DNA of 64,000 nucleotides from Bog-473 sp963777485 (GTDB lineage Bacteria > Actinomycetota > Acidimicrobiia > Acidimicrobiales > RAAP-2). The stretch's first letter is position 1, and each line of letters opens with the position of its first letter. Made by a program: the position numbers and the translations under genes. The stretch covers positions 868,001 through 932,000 of the forward strand of contig CAVZQP010000002.1 of assembly GCA_963777485.1 (NCBI GenBank). Direction: 5' to 3'. This document shows positions 7,834 to 15,621 of the stretch, in pieces. The notes beneath the pieces were generated by a model that saw nothing but the letters and a program-made list of their open reading frames with translations, ran no database searches and was not told where the DNA came from.

Positions 7834-8133
7834 AATGCCGGTACGCGGAGATCGAGCGGGAACATGGCCCGAGCGTATCCAGCCGCCGAAGCCTCAATCA
7901 GATGGCAATCATGGGAGCCAGCGATGCGGTTCACGTTGGACAATGACGGAATGTTTCGCGGACGCCCTACTCATTTCTCTGGTATTCGCGGAATCCAACG
8001 TCTCGCTTTGACTGGATGATCGAATAAGCCAGAGAACCCCAAGGCCGAGGTTCAAATTCTTCCCTCGCCACCCAGGAGTCCGCGGTTCAGAGCCGGCCCG
8101 ATGAGCCGCCAGCACATCGACCCAATCGCTGTG
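7834..8133. other. 300-bp non-coding stretch between channel-like gene and TetR gene
   Basis: No convincing coding frame is seen here. Short frames on both strands lack ribosome sites and domain-like sequence. The only notable content is the tRNA 3'-end-like fragment at 8046-8074. The 5' part must hold the promoter of the channel-like gene, but no clear -35/-10 pair stands out. Confidence 0.5.
8046..8074 (+). other. tRNA 3'-end-like fragment (possible old attachment site)
   Basis: The stretch reads as a T-arm (GG-TTCAAAT loop), then a CCTCGCC acceptor-like strand, a discriminator A and CCCA instead of CCA. The T-stem pairs poorly (C-C and G-T pairs), and no matching 5' acceptor, D-arm or anticodon arm lies upstream. 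It is not a functional tRNA. Fragments of this type are left by integrases that recombine at tRNA genes, but no integrase is nearby. Confidence 0.3.
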
Positions 8134-8760
8134 TTACGACCGCTTCCGCAATCGTTGGCCTTCGAGCCGGTCCAGGAGCCGCTCCATGGCAGCTGACGCT
8201 TCGGCCTGAGCGGTGTCGAAGCCTCCGGCCTGGTCGTAGGCCATAGCGAATGCGAGCCCTTGGATCGTCGGCGCGACCAACGAGGGGGGAAAGCGTTCTC
8301 GATCGATCCCGTACTCGTTCAACAGGTGATCGAGCGCATCGAGCTGCATGCGCCGGGTCTCGCGGGCGAATGTGGCGACTTCGACCTGCAAGGCGGCCCG
8401 ATGATTCGCCGCCGCTGTGATCTCGACCAAGAGGCGGCTTCCGCGACGATCGGAAGCCAGGCGCCACCACGCCCGCAGTGGCTCCGATGACGACAACGCG
8501 TCTGCCATTAAGGCGAGATTGATTTCACCCCGTCGGCGCACCACTGCGATGAACAGGTCATCGATGCTGCCGAAGTGGTAGTGGACTTTGAGGCCGGTCT
8601 CGGTCTCGAGGCGTCTTGAGGTGACGGCTGCGTACCCGTCACGCAGCATGATGTGCTCCGCGCCGTCGAGGAGCTTTCGCCGCTTTTCTGGGGTCGCCGG
8701 CCGAGGGCGTCTGATCGTGTTGGCTGGACCGGGCGAGGCGGACGCCGAACGGGGAACCAT
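8134..8760 (-). CDS. TetR-family transcriptional regulator
   Basis: About 208 residues from the ATG at 8760 (a TTG at 8790 would add ten). A basic N-terminal extension precedes the TetR helix-turn-helix: EKRRKLLDGAEHIMLRDGYAAVTSRRLETETGLKVHYHFGSIDDLF. The C-terminal half is the variable ligand-binding and dimer domain. It is divergent from the P450-SDR-ALDH operon, with an inverted repeat between them at 8859-8880. It most likely represses that operon and responds to its substrate or a pathway intermediate. Confidence 0.88.
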   Translation of the reverse strand: MVPRSASASPGPANTIRRPRPATPEKRRKLLDGAEHIMLRDGYAAVTSRRLETETGLKVHYHFGSIDDLFIAVVRRRGEINLALMADALSSSEPLRAWWRLASDRRGSRLLVEITAAANHRAALQVEVATFARETRRMQLDALDHLLNEYGIDRERFPPSLVAPTIQGLAFAMAYDQAGGFDTAQAEASAAMERLLDRLEGQRLRKRS

Positions 8761-8858
8761 CAAGCAGAGCATATGGTCCGCTTCGGCCAAGGTGGGTATG
8801 GCCGCTCTCGGCGATGATTGTGCTGATTGAGCCGCTATTTGACTGGGGGACCGCCCTA

Positions 8859-8880
8859 AGTTAGAACAGTCGCTCTAACT
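8859..8880. promoter_or_regulatory. Putative TetR operator
   Basis: Inverted repeat with perfect 7-bp arms, AGTTAGA and TCTAACT, separated by 8 bp, giving a 22-bp element. It sits 18 bp before the P450 start codon and about 100 bp from the TetR start, a position suited to repressing transcription both ways. Confidence 0.7.
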
Positions 8881-8898
8881 CATAGAGAGAGCGACCCG

Positions 8899-10101
8899 AT
8901 GGTTGTCAGTGGCACCACCGTCTACTTCGACCCGTACGACGTCGACATCAACGCCGACCCCTACCCGACCTATGAGCGCCTGCGCGAGGAGGCGCCGCTC
9001 TACTACAACGAGCGATACGACTTCTGGGCACTCGCTCGACACGAGGATGTGCAGAAGGCGCTGGTCAACTGGGAAGTCTTTTCCAGTAGTCGTGGTGACA
9101 TGCTCGATGTCTTACGAGCCGGCATCGAGATACCCACGGGCATCGTCATGTGGGAAGACCCGCCGGTGCACACGGCTCATCGCGGCCTCCTCTCACGCGT
9201 TTTCACCCCGAAGAGGATGGCGTTGCTCGAAGATCAGGTCCGCGCCTATTGCGTTCGCTGCCTCGACCCACTCCTTGATTGCGAAAGGTTCGACATCATC
9301 ACAGAACTGGCATCGATGCTGCCGATGCGTGTGATCGGAATGCTCCTCGGAATTCCCGAAGAAGACCAGGTTGCAGTGCGTAACAAGACTGATCGCGACC
9401 TGCGCACGAGACCGGGCCAGCCGATGCGAATCGACCAGTCCGAAGTGGCCACCGGCGAGATGTTCGCCGACTACGTCGAGTGGCGCTCCCACCACCCCTC
9501 CGACGATCTCATGACGGTCCTGCTCAACGCCGAATTCGAAGACGAATCAGGGGATACTCGAACCCTGACCCGACAGGAGGTGCTGACCTATACGTCGGTA
9601 CTGGCGGGCGCCGGCAACGAGACAACCGGACGGTTGATCGGGTGGCTGGCCAAGGTGCTGGCGGAGCAACCCGGGCAGCGTCGTCTGGTAGTCGCCGATC
9701 GTGCGCTCGTTCCGAGTGCGATCGAAGAAACGCTGCGGTTCGAGCCCACGGGGCACGCCTCGGCCCGGTATGTGACCGAGGACGTCGAGTACTACGGCAC
9801 GAAGTTGCCCGCTGGAAGTGCTGTCCTGCTGCTCATGGCATCAGCCAATCGCGATCCCCGGCGATTCGAGAAGCCGGCCACATACGACATCACGCGGAAT
9901 GACGGGCAGCACATGACATTCGGCTACGGCCTGCACTTCTGCCTCGGCGCGCATCTGGCCCGACTCGAAGGTCGAGTTGCGCTTGACGAATTGCTGAACC
10001 GGTGGTCTGAATGGGAGATCGACTACAGCGGCATCAAGCTGGCGTCGACATCGACGGTCCGCGGATGGGAGACGATGCCCATCATCGTGAAGACCAACTA
10101 A
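8899..10101 (+). CDS. Cytochrome P450
   Basis: A soluble 400-aa bacterial class I P450 monooxygenase. The I-helix oxygen-activation motif AGAGNETT is at 236-243, the ExxR pair is E277/R280, and the heme loop FGYGLHFCLGAHLAR places the thiolate ligand at Cys348. The sequence is typical of actinobacterial CYPs acting on hydrophobic substrates (fatty acids, terpenes, steroids). No ferredoxin or ferredoxin reductase gene lies nearby, so electrons must come from partners encoded elsewhere. It is the first gene of a collinear run with a mycofactocin-type SDR (AAGGAG overlaps its stop) and an aldehyde dehydrogenase, implying hydroxylation followed by oxidation to aldehyde/ketone and acid. Confidence 0.95.
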   Translation: MVVSGTTVYFDPYDVDINADPYPTYERLREEAPLYYNERYDFWALARHEDVQKALVNWEVFSSSRGDMLDVLRAGIEIPTGIVMWEDPPVHTAHRGLLSRVFTPKRMALLEDQVRAYCVRCLDPLLDCERFDIITELASMLPMRVIGMLLGIPEEDQVAVRNKTDRDLRTRPGQPMRIDQSEVATGEMFADYVEWRSHHPSDDLMTVLLNAEFEDESGDTRTLTRQEVLTYTSVLAGAGNETTGRLIGWLAKVLAEQPGQRRLVVADRALVPSAIEETLRFEPTGHASARYVTEDVEYYGTKLPAGSAVLLLMASANRDPRRFEKPATYDITRNDGQHMTFGYGLHFCLGAHLARLEGRVALDELLNRWSEWEIDYSGIKLASTSTVRGWETMPIIVKTN

Positions 10102-10112
10102 AGGAGACCGAA

Positions 10113-10928
10113 GTGGGAAAGCTCGAGGGCAGGGTGGCGTTCATCACGGGCGCCGCCCGTGGACAGGGGCGGAGTCACGCCGTACGCCTGGCTGAGGAGG
10201 GCGCCGACATCATCGCCATCGACATCTGTGCGCAGCTGCAGTCGGTGGGATACGAAATGTCGACGACCGCGGATCTCGAGCAAACGGTGAAAGAGGTCGA
10301 GGCTCTCGGTCGGAGGATTGTTGCCAGAGAGGCCGACGTCCGTGACTATCAGTCTCTCAAGGCTGCATTCAAAGAAGGTGTCCAGGAACTGGGGCCGGTG
10401 CAGATCGTGATTGCAAATGCCGGCATCGGCCCCGGCGGGATGGCTTCGTCCGAACAACAATGGGCGGAGGTCATCGGCGTGAACCTGACAGGCGTGTGGA
10501 ATACCGGACGGGCGGCGATCCCGTCCATGGTTAAGGCCGGAAACGGCGGTGCGATCGTACTGACGAGCTCCACCGGTGGCCTGACCGGGGCACCGATCGA
10601 CGTCGCAGGCATGTTGGCCTATACGGCCGCGAAGCACGGCGTCATCGGCCTGACTCGGTCTTGGGCCAACTCGTTGGCACCACATTTCATTCGCGTCAAC
10701 AGCGTCGCCCCGACGACAGTCCGGACTCCGATGGCGGGTGACGGAAACGTCGCTGAGATCATTGAGAACGTCCCACAGCTTGCCGGATCCCTGCTGAACG
10801 CCATTCCGGTCGACGCTGTGGACCCAATCGACGTGTCAAATGCCATTGCGTGGCTCGTCTCGGACGAGGCCCGCTATGTGACCGGGTCCGTGATCCCGGT
10901 GGATGCTGGCAATGTCAACCGCCGATAG
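10113..10928 (+). CDS. Mycofactocin-coupled SDR-family oxidoreductase
   Basis: This 271-aa dehydrogenase carries the signature of the mycofactocin-dependent SDR subfamily (TIGR03971): TGAARGQGRSHA at 12-23 and the IDIC cofactor loop with a long insertion after it. The catalytic triad is Ser152/153, Tyr170 and Lys174 (YTAAK). In this family NAD(H) is held tightly and re-oxidised by the peptide-derived redox cofactor mycofactocin. The GTG start follows AAGGAG by six bases; the open frame extends upstream into the P450 gene but is not coding there. It probably oxidises the alcohol made by the P450. No mycofactocin synthesis genes are in the window. Confidence 0.92.
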   Translation: MGKLEGRVAFITGAARGQGRSHAVRLAEEGADIIAIDICAQLQSVGYEMSTTADLEQTVKEVEALGRRIVAREADVRDYQSLKAAFKEGVQELGPVQIVIANAGIGPGGMASSEQQWAEVIGVNLTGVWNTGRAAIPSMVKAGNGGAIVLTSSTGGLTGAPIDVAGMLAYTAAKHGVIGLTRSWANSLAPHFIRVNSVAPTTVRTPMAGDGNVAEIIENVPQLAGSLLNAIPVDAVDPIDVSNAIAWLVSDEARYVTGSVIPVDAGNVNRR

Positions 10929-10946
10929 ACGGCTGAAGGGAGAACC

Positions 10947-12401
10947 GTGACCGTACTGGCAACGATCGAAGAGCTACGCGGGCGACCTGGCGACGGCGAG
11001 ACCATTCCGATCATCGACCCCGTGACGGAACAGTCGATCGCAGAATTTTCCGATGGCGGTGCGGCGGCCATCGACCGGGCAGTCGGTCGAGCTCGCGAGA
11101 CGTTCGACTCCGGCATATGGCGTCAGATGCCGCAGAGCGAACAGGCTCAAGTGCTGTGGCGTGTCGCAGAGTTGCTCGAGGCTCAGGCAGAGGACATGGC
11201 TCAGCTCGATTCGCTGAACACTGGCATGCCGTTACCTCAGGCTCGGCGAAACATCGCTGCGGCCATCGAATTCTTCCGCTACTTCTCCGGCTGGTGCACC
11301 AAGATCAACGGGATCGCTCACGACGTACGGATGACAGGGGGGCTCTCAGGCCTTGATGGGTCGGTGCACGCATACACGATCAAAGAGCCCGTGGGTGTCG
11401 TCGGGCTGATAATCCCGTGGAACGGCCCGGCTTTCAACGCCGCCGCCAAACTTGCGCCCTCACTTGCCGCAGGCTGCAGCAGCGTACTGAAGCCGGCTGA
11501 GGAGACCCCGTTGTCAGCGCTGGTTTTCGAGAAGATCCTCGCCGAAGCCGGCGTGCCCGATGGCGTCGTCAATTTGGTCAACGGCTACGGGCACACCACG
11601 GGCCAGGCACTCATCGAGCATCCAGACGTCGACAAGATCGCCTTCACCGGGTCCACGGAGGTAGGCAAGCTCATCGTGCAGGCGGCAGCCGGGAACCTGA
11701 AGAGAGTCATGCTCGAACTGGGTGGCAAATCACCGGTTCTCATCTACGACGACGCAGAACTCGACAAGGCCATCCCAGCCGCGGCAATGGGGATCTTCAT
11801 CCATTCGGGACAGGCGTGCGTCGCCGGTTCCCGAGTCTTTGTTCAGCGCGGTGTGTACGAGCAGGTCGTCGAGGGAATCGCTGCGTTCGCCGGCAGGATC
11901 CGGCTCGGCGGCCCCAACGAGGGCAAGGTGCACAGCGGACCACTGATCAGCGAGCGCCAGCTGCACCGCGTCATGGGCTACATCGACGAGGGCAAGCGTG
12001 ACGGCGCAGAGGTCGTCATCGGCGGCCACCGCCTGGATCGCACCGGGTACTTCGTGCATCCGACCGTGCTGGCGCAGGTCCGGCAGGACATGCGCGTCTA
12101 CCAGGAGGAGATCTTCGGGCCCGTCGTCGCCGTGACGCCATTCGACGACGACGACGAGGTCGTCGCAATGGCGAACAACACCACCTACGGCCTCGCTGCC
12201 TCAGCTTGGACGAGGGACGTCTCGCATGCCCACCGACTCGCGAAGCGCCTCGACGCGGGCACCGTTTCGATCAACTGCCAGATGATGTGGGACCCGGCTA
12301 TGCCCTTCGGCGGCTTCAAGCAGTCCGGTTGGGGCTACGAGAACGGTCAGGAGGGTATCGAGGGGTACCTCAAGAACAAGACCGTCTGGGCGCAGCTCTG
12401 A
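10947..12401 (+). CDS. Aldehyde dehydrogenase family protein
   Basis: A 484-aa NAD(P)-dependent aldehyde dehydrogenase of usual length. Conserved residues include Asn159 (PWNG), the FTGSTEVG cofactor motif at 233-240, general base Glu257 (LELGGKSP) and catalytic Cys291 (GQACVAGSR). The GTG start follows AGGGAG. It lies 18 bp after the mycofactocin-type SDR, and all three genes are collinear, giving a P450 > alcohol dehydrogenase > aldehyde dehydrogenase oxidation route ending in a carboxylic acid. The exact substrate is unknown. Confidence 0.95.
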   Translation: MTVLATIEELRGRPGDGETIPIIDPVTEQSIAEFSDGGAAAIDRAVGRARETFDSGIWRQMPQSEQAQVLWRVAELLEAQAEDMAQLDSLNTGMPLPQARRNIAAAIEFFRYFSGWCTKINGIAHDVRMTGGLSGLDGSVHAYTIKEPVGVVGLIIPWNGPAFNAAAKLAPSLAAGCSSVLKPAEETPLSALVFEKILAEAGVPDGVVNLVNGYGHTTGQALIEHPDVDKIAFTGSTEVGKLIVQAAAGNLKRVMLELGGKSPVLIYDDAELDKAIPAAAMGIFIHSGQACVAGSRVFVQRGVYEQVVEGIAAFAGRIRLGGPNEGKVHSGPLISERQLHRVMGYIDEGKRDGAEVVIGGHRLDRTGYFVHPTVLAQVRQDMRVYQEEIFGPVVAVTPFDDDDEVVAMANNTTYGLAASAWTRDVSHAHRLAKRLDAGTVSINCQMMWDPAMPFGGFKQSGWGYENGQEGIEGYLKNKTVWAQL

Positions 12402-12427
12402 AGTCACCGCACCGGAGCGGTCCCCGA

Positions 12428-12458
12428 GGCTAGTCGATCGGCTAGTCGATCGGCTAGT
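12428..12458. repeat. Tandem 12-bp direct repeat in front of the membrane-protein gene
   Basis: GGCTAGTCGATC occurs twice in tandem and is followed by the first seven bases of a third copy. The block ends 10 bp before the ATG at 12469, in the 67-bp gap after the aldehyde dehydrogenase gene. Iterated sites so close to a start suggest a regulator-binding site or replication-slippage DNA. Confidence 0.6.
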
Positions 12459-12468
12459 TTCACCGCCC

Positions 12469-13176
12469 ATGAGTCGATCAACCGGCGAACGGATCATCTT
12501 CTGGGCGCTGCCCGCGGTCGCAATCGTCTGGATTGCAGCCTTCTTCCTCTTCCCAGGATTCGTGCCGCCAATGTCACCGAAGGCGTCCGCGGTCCAGGTG
12601 GCGGCTTTCTACGCCCATCACACCTCGCGCGTCCGCTACAGCATGATCCTGCTCAATTGGTTCTGCGTCGCGCTGATACCGATTTTGATGCTGATCGTCG
12701 AACGCATGCGGCTGATGGCACATCGGACACCGATCCTGCGCTACTGCGTGATCGGGGTCGCGGGGGCCGCTCCGATCGTGTTCCTCACTTCAACCATCTT
12801 CTGGCTCTTGGCTGCATTCCGGCCATACCGCTCACCGGATCTCACGATGCTCTACAACGACCTCGCCTGGATCACTTTCACCTGCGGTGTCCCGTTTCTG
12901 GTTGCACTCTGTCTGTTCGTTGCGGTGGCCATCTATCTCGACCAACAGGCCAAGCCCGTGTTCGCACGCTGGGTGGGGCACTTCAACCTGCTCATCGCCG
13001 TAGCGCTCGTACCGGCCGGGTTTGCCGGGCTGACCCTCAGCGGCGTCTTTGCATGGAACGGGTTCCTGTCGTTCTGGGTGAAGAACGTCGCCATCGCGTT
13101 GTGGCTCATTGTCATGGCGGTCGCGTTGGGACGGACACTGCAGCGCGATATTGAGCCGGCTGGGGCCTTGGTGTGA
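12469..13176 (+). CDS. Multi-pass integral membrane protein (paralogue of the next gene)
   Basis: A 235-aa membrane protein with about six to seven TM helices. Segment one is FWALPAVAIVWIAAFFLF, followed by the sequence VPPMSPKASAVQVAAFYAHH. Helix six ends GVFAWNGFLSFW. The same landmarks recur in the next gene (FAxHH after a 'PPGKPW...QV' loop; GAFAWNGVIAWW), so the two are tandem paralogues. No cofactor motif is recognised, though the conserved HH in the first loop could bind metal or heme. The stop overlaps the next start by four bases. It sits between the alcohol-oxidation genes and the oxidase-like subunits; a membrane redox or transport role is inferred only from context. Confidence 0.8.
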   Translation: MSRSTGERIIFWALPAVAIVWIAAFFLFPGFVPPMSPKASAVQVAAFYAHHTSRVRYSMILLNWFCVALIPILMLIVERMRLMAHRTPILRYCVIGVAGAAPIVFLTSTIFWLLAAFRPYRSPDLTMLYNDLAWITFTCGVPFLVALCLFVAVAIYLDQQAKPVFARWVGHFNLLIAVALVPAGFAGLTLSGVFAWNGFLSFWVKNVAIALWLIVMAVALGRTLQRDIEPAGALV

Positions 13177-13949
13177 GACGGCCGAAACTGCTCGACGACC
13201 CCAAAAGGGAGCTCTGGCTTGCGTGGTACGCGACGATCGCCTTTTACAGCTTGTACGCGATCATCTTCTTCCTCGTCACCCGGACCCAACCCCCGGGGAA
13301 GCCCTGGTATGACCCTGCTCAGGTCGTTGGCTGGTTCGCTAGCCACCACGACGGACTCCTCATTGGGTTCGCGTTCATCTTCGTGCTGGGGGGCTTGTCA
13401 GCCACCTCGATCGCGTTGATCACGTATTCGATCCGCCGAATGTCCGTCAGCCGTGCGTTCTCGTACTCCTACCTGATCCTCTACGCCGTATCCGCCGTCC
13501 CCGGGTTCCTCTTCATCTGTGTGGCGATGACGGTGGGTGCCATGCGCCCGGATCGAAATCCGGTGATCCAACGTTGGCTCTATGACCTCGGATTTCTCTC
13601 CTTCTCCGGGACCATGGGCGTGTTCCTGGTCGGTTCGCTGATCTGGATGACGGCCATCCTGCTCGACAAGAACCGCGTCTTCCCGAAGTGGTTCGCCTAT
13701 CTGAACCTCTGCAACGCCCTCACCGAAGTCGTCGTCGCCCCCTCCTGGATCTTTCACACCGGCGCCTTCGCCTGGAACGGGGTCATCGCGTGGTGGATCA
13801 ACGTCGTCGTCTTCGGCCTGTACACCGGTGCCTTCATCTACCTCCTCAGATGTTTGATCCTTCGTGAAGATTTCGGAAGCGGGCCGCTGCCCGACCTGCC
13901 CTCGAAACGCTGGCACCAGATCTTTCCGGCCGAGGTGGGAGCTTCATGA
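13173..13949 (+). CDS. Multi-pass integral membrane protein (paralogue of the preceding gene)
   Basis: A 258-aa protein with about six to seven TM helices: IAFYSLYAIIFFLV, GLLIGFAFIFVLGGL, AFSYSYLILYAVSAVPGFLF and others. After the first helix come PPGKPWYDPAQVVGWFASHHDG and, late in the protein, HTGAFAWNGVIAWW, matching the neighbouring paralogue. The C-terminus is a hydrophilic tail. GTG starts the protein inside the stop region of the upstream gene (ATGA-like overlap), and its own stop overlaps the oxidase subunit III-like start by four bases. This strict coupling suggests the membrane proteins form one complex. I do not recognise the family. Confidence 0.8.
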   Translation: MRRPKLLDDPKRELWLAWYATIAFYSLYAIIFFLVTRTQPPGKPWYDPAQVVGWFASHHDGLLIGFAFIFVLGGLSATSIALITYSIRRMSVSRAFSYSYLILYAVSAVPGFLFICVAMTVGAMRPDRNPVIQRWLYDLGFLSFSGTMGVFLVGSLIWMTAILLDKNRVFPKWFAYLNLCNALTEVVVAPSWIFHTGAFAWNGVIAWWINVVVFGLYTGAFIYLLRCLILREDFGSGPLPDLPSKRWHQIFPAEVGAS

Positions 13950-14539
13950 CGACCACAGAGACCCCGGCGACGCTCCCACCGGCGAAGAACGCCAGGCATG
14001 TGCCAGGTCAGCCCGACATGTGGGTCTTCGTACTGTTCGAGTCGCTCGTCTTCACCTCCTACTTCTGCGTCTATCTGTACTCACGGACCCAACACGAGGG
14101 GGCGTTCCTGCGGAGTCAAGCGCACCTGCTCTTGTGGCTCGGTGTGCTCGACACCGTCGTACTCCTGACGAGCTCTTGGGCCATGGCGCGTTGCGTCCAA
14201 CATGCACGCGCGGGGAGGTTCGAGCTCGCGAAGAGGGACGCTTGGCTGACCGCAGCCTTGGGTTTCGTATTCCTGTTGCTGAAGATCGTCGAATGGGTCC
14301 GCTTGATCCACATGGGGAATACCTTCACCAGTAGCCAGTTCTTCCAGTACTACTTCTTCCTCACGGCGATCCACTTCGTCCACCTGCTCATTGGGTTCGT
14401 CGTGGTCGGAGTACTCCTTCTCCAGCTCAAGGATGCGAAGCGACGCCGTCAGGAGACGGTGGAGACATGTGCGACGTACTGGCACACCGTCGACTTCTTC
14501 TGGGTCTTGATCTTCGCTCTTCTCTACGTGGTGCGATAG
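13946..14539 (+). CDS. Cytochrome c oxidase subunit III / NorE-like membrane protein
   Basis: A 197-aa heme-copper oxidase subunit III family protein with five TM helices, the short NorE-type form. The Glu in the first helix (LFESLVF), the TAIHFVHLLIG motif and the C-terminal YWHTVDFFWVLIFALLYVVR are hallmarks of COX3/NorE. These proteins support proton uptake and stability of a catalytic subunit I; here no subunit I or II gene is present. It is translationally coupled to the upstream membrane protein and followed two bases later by the subunit IV-like gene. Its partner may be encoded elsewhere, or it may serve a new complex with the two upstream membrane proteins. Confidence 0.9.
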   Translation: MTTTETPATLPPAKNARHVPGQPDMWVFVLFESLVFTSYFCVYLYSRTQHEGAFLRSQAHLLLWLGVLDTVVLLTSSWAMARCVQHARAGRFELAKRDAWLTAALGFVFLLLKIVEWVRLIHMGNTFTSSQFFQYYFFLTAIHFVHLLIGFVVVGVLLLQLKDAKRRRQETVETCATYWHTVDFFWVLIFALLYVVR

Positions 14540-14541
14540 CA

Positions 14542-14835
14542 GTGACGCCCTCATCCAACAAACGGCTCTTCGTCGTCTGGTTGATCCTCGTGGTGATCAC
14601 CGTGTCGTACCTGTTGATCGATCATGCGGCCTCTTCGCACGGCGTAGCGACGGCGAGCACAGTCGTCACGGTCGGCGCGATCTGCCTGGCCCTCGTCAAG
14701 GTCCGAATCATCATGCGGGAATTCATGGAAGTGCGGGGGGCTCCTCAGATGCTGTGCCGACTCACCGACTTCTGGGTCGTTCTCATGGGTGTGGCAATGC
14801 TGGGCGTGTACCTTGCCGGGAGAGCAATTGCCTAA
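14542..14835 (+). CDS. Prokaryotic cytochrome c oxidase subunit IV-like protein
   Basis: A 97-aa protein with three TM helices that matches the prokaryotic COX4 (COX4_pro) family. A first helix (FVVWLILVVITVSYLLI) and a second (ATASTVVTVGAICLALVKV) lead to the conserved KVRIIMREFMEVRGAP loop, then a final helix (DFWVVLMGVAMLGVYL). The GTG start lies two bases after the stop of the subunit III-like gene; an earlier in-frame ATG lies inside that gene and is unlikely. COX4-like proteins are accessory subunits of heme-copper oxidases. Catalytic subunits are absent here. Confidence 0.85.
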   Translation: MTPSSNKRLFVVWLILVVITVSYLLIDHAASSHGVATASTVVTVGAICLALVKVRIIMREFMEVRGAPQMLCRLTDFWVVLMGVAMLGVYLAGRAIA

Positions 14836-14873
14836 GTCCCACGACGGATACTGAGCTCTGGGGATCGCGGGTT

Positions 14874-15545
14874 GTGACAAAAGCCTGGATGAGTTGGTCG
14901 AGCGGAAAAGACAGCGCGCTTGCCCTCCACGAGGCCCGGATTGCGGGCGATCTTGACGTCGTTGCGCTGCTGACGACGGTCAATGCTTCTTTCGATCGTG
15001 TGGCGATGCACGGTGTGCGACGCACTCTTCTCGAGGCGCAGGCGGCGGCGCTCGGCCTACCGCTTCACATCGTCGAGCTGCCCTGGCCCTGCCCGAACGA
15101 GGTCTACGAACAGAGGATGGCAGTCGCCATCGACGCGGCTCGCCGTTCCGGGATCGAGGCGATGGTGTTCGGGGACCTCTTCTTGGAGGACGTCCGCCGC
15201 TATCGGGAGGCCGCTCTTGAGGGCTCCGGCCTGAGGCCGGTCTTTCCCCTCTGGTTACGGCCCACGCCGGAGGTCGCTCGAACCCTCGTCGACCTCGACT
15301 TTCGCGCGGTGGTCGTGTGCGTCGATCCGTCCCAGGCGCCTCGCGCCATCGCCGGACGTTGGTACGACGCAGCCCTGCTGGCCGACCTGCCTTCGGGCGT
15401 CGACCCGTGCGGGGAGAACGGCGAGTTCCACACGGTGGTGGTCGACGGCCCAGGGTTCGCGCGCCCCGTTGATATCGAGATCGGCGAGGTCGTTGCGCGC
15501 GACGGGTTCGTCTTCGCCGACGTAATTCCCATGTACGGGTCATAG
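14874..15545 (+). CDS. PP-loop ATPase, diphthine-ammonia ligase (Dph6)-like
   Basis: A 223-aa N-type ATP pyrophosphatase. The PP-loop SWSSGKDSALAL near residues 8-19 binds ATP; ALLTTVNASFDRVAMHG and VFGDLFLEDVRRYRE are conserved in the MJ0570/Dph6-like family. The C-terminal ENGEFHTVVVDGP matches the family's GE.GEFHT motif. In eukaryotes and archaea this family amidates diphthine; bacteria lack diphthamide, so the true substrate here is unknown. The GTG at 14874 is chosen over an ATG at 14889 because it keeps the first strand. It is collinear with the oxidase-like genes but separated by 38 bp. Confidence 0.85.
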   Translation: MTKAWMSWSSGKDSALALHEARIAGDLDVVALLTTVNASFDRVAMHGVRRTLLEAQAAALGLPLHIVELPWPCPNEVYEQRMAVAIDAARRSGIEAMVFGDLFLEDVRRYREAALEGSGLRPVFPLWLRPTPEVARTLVDLDFRAVVVCVDPSQAPRAIAGRWYDAALLADLPSGVDPCGENGEFHTVVVDGPGFARPVDIEIGEVVARDGFVFADVIPMYGS

Positions 15546-15621
15546 GCGCGCCGACGACGCGCCGTGGGCGGTCTCAGCCGCACACGATCTCCGGCCATGG
15601 TCCCCAAAAGGGACGGCGGGT

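Noticed and set aside
10011..10112. Upstream extension of the mycofactocin-type SDR frame
   Set aside because: The region codes for the P450 C-terminus; the GTG at 10113 has a good AAGGAG site and gives the expected N-terminus.
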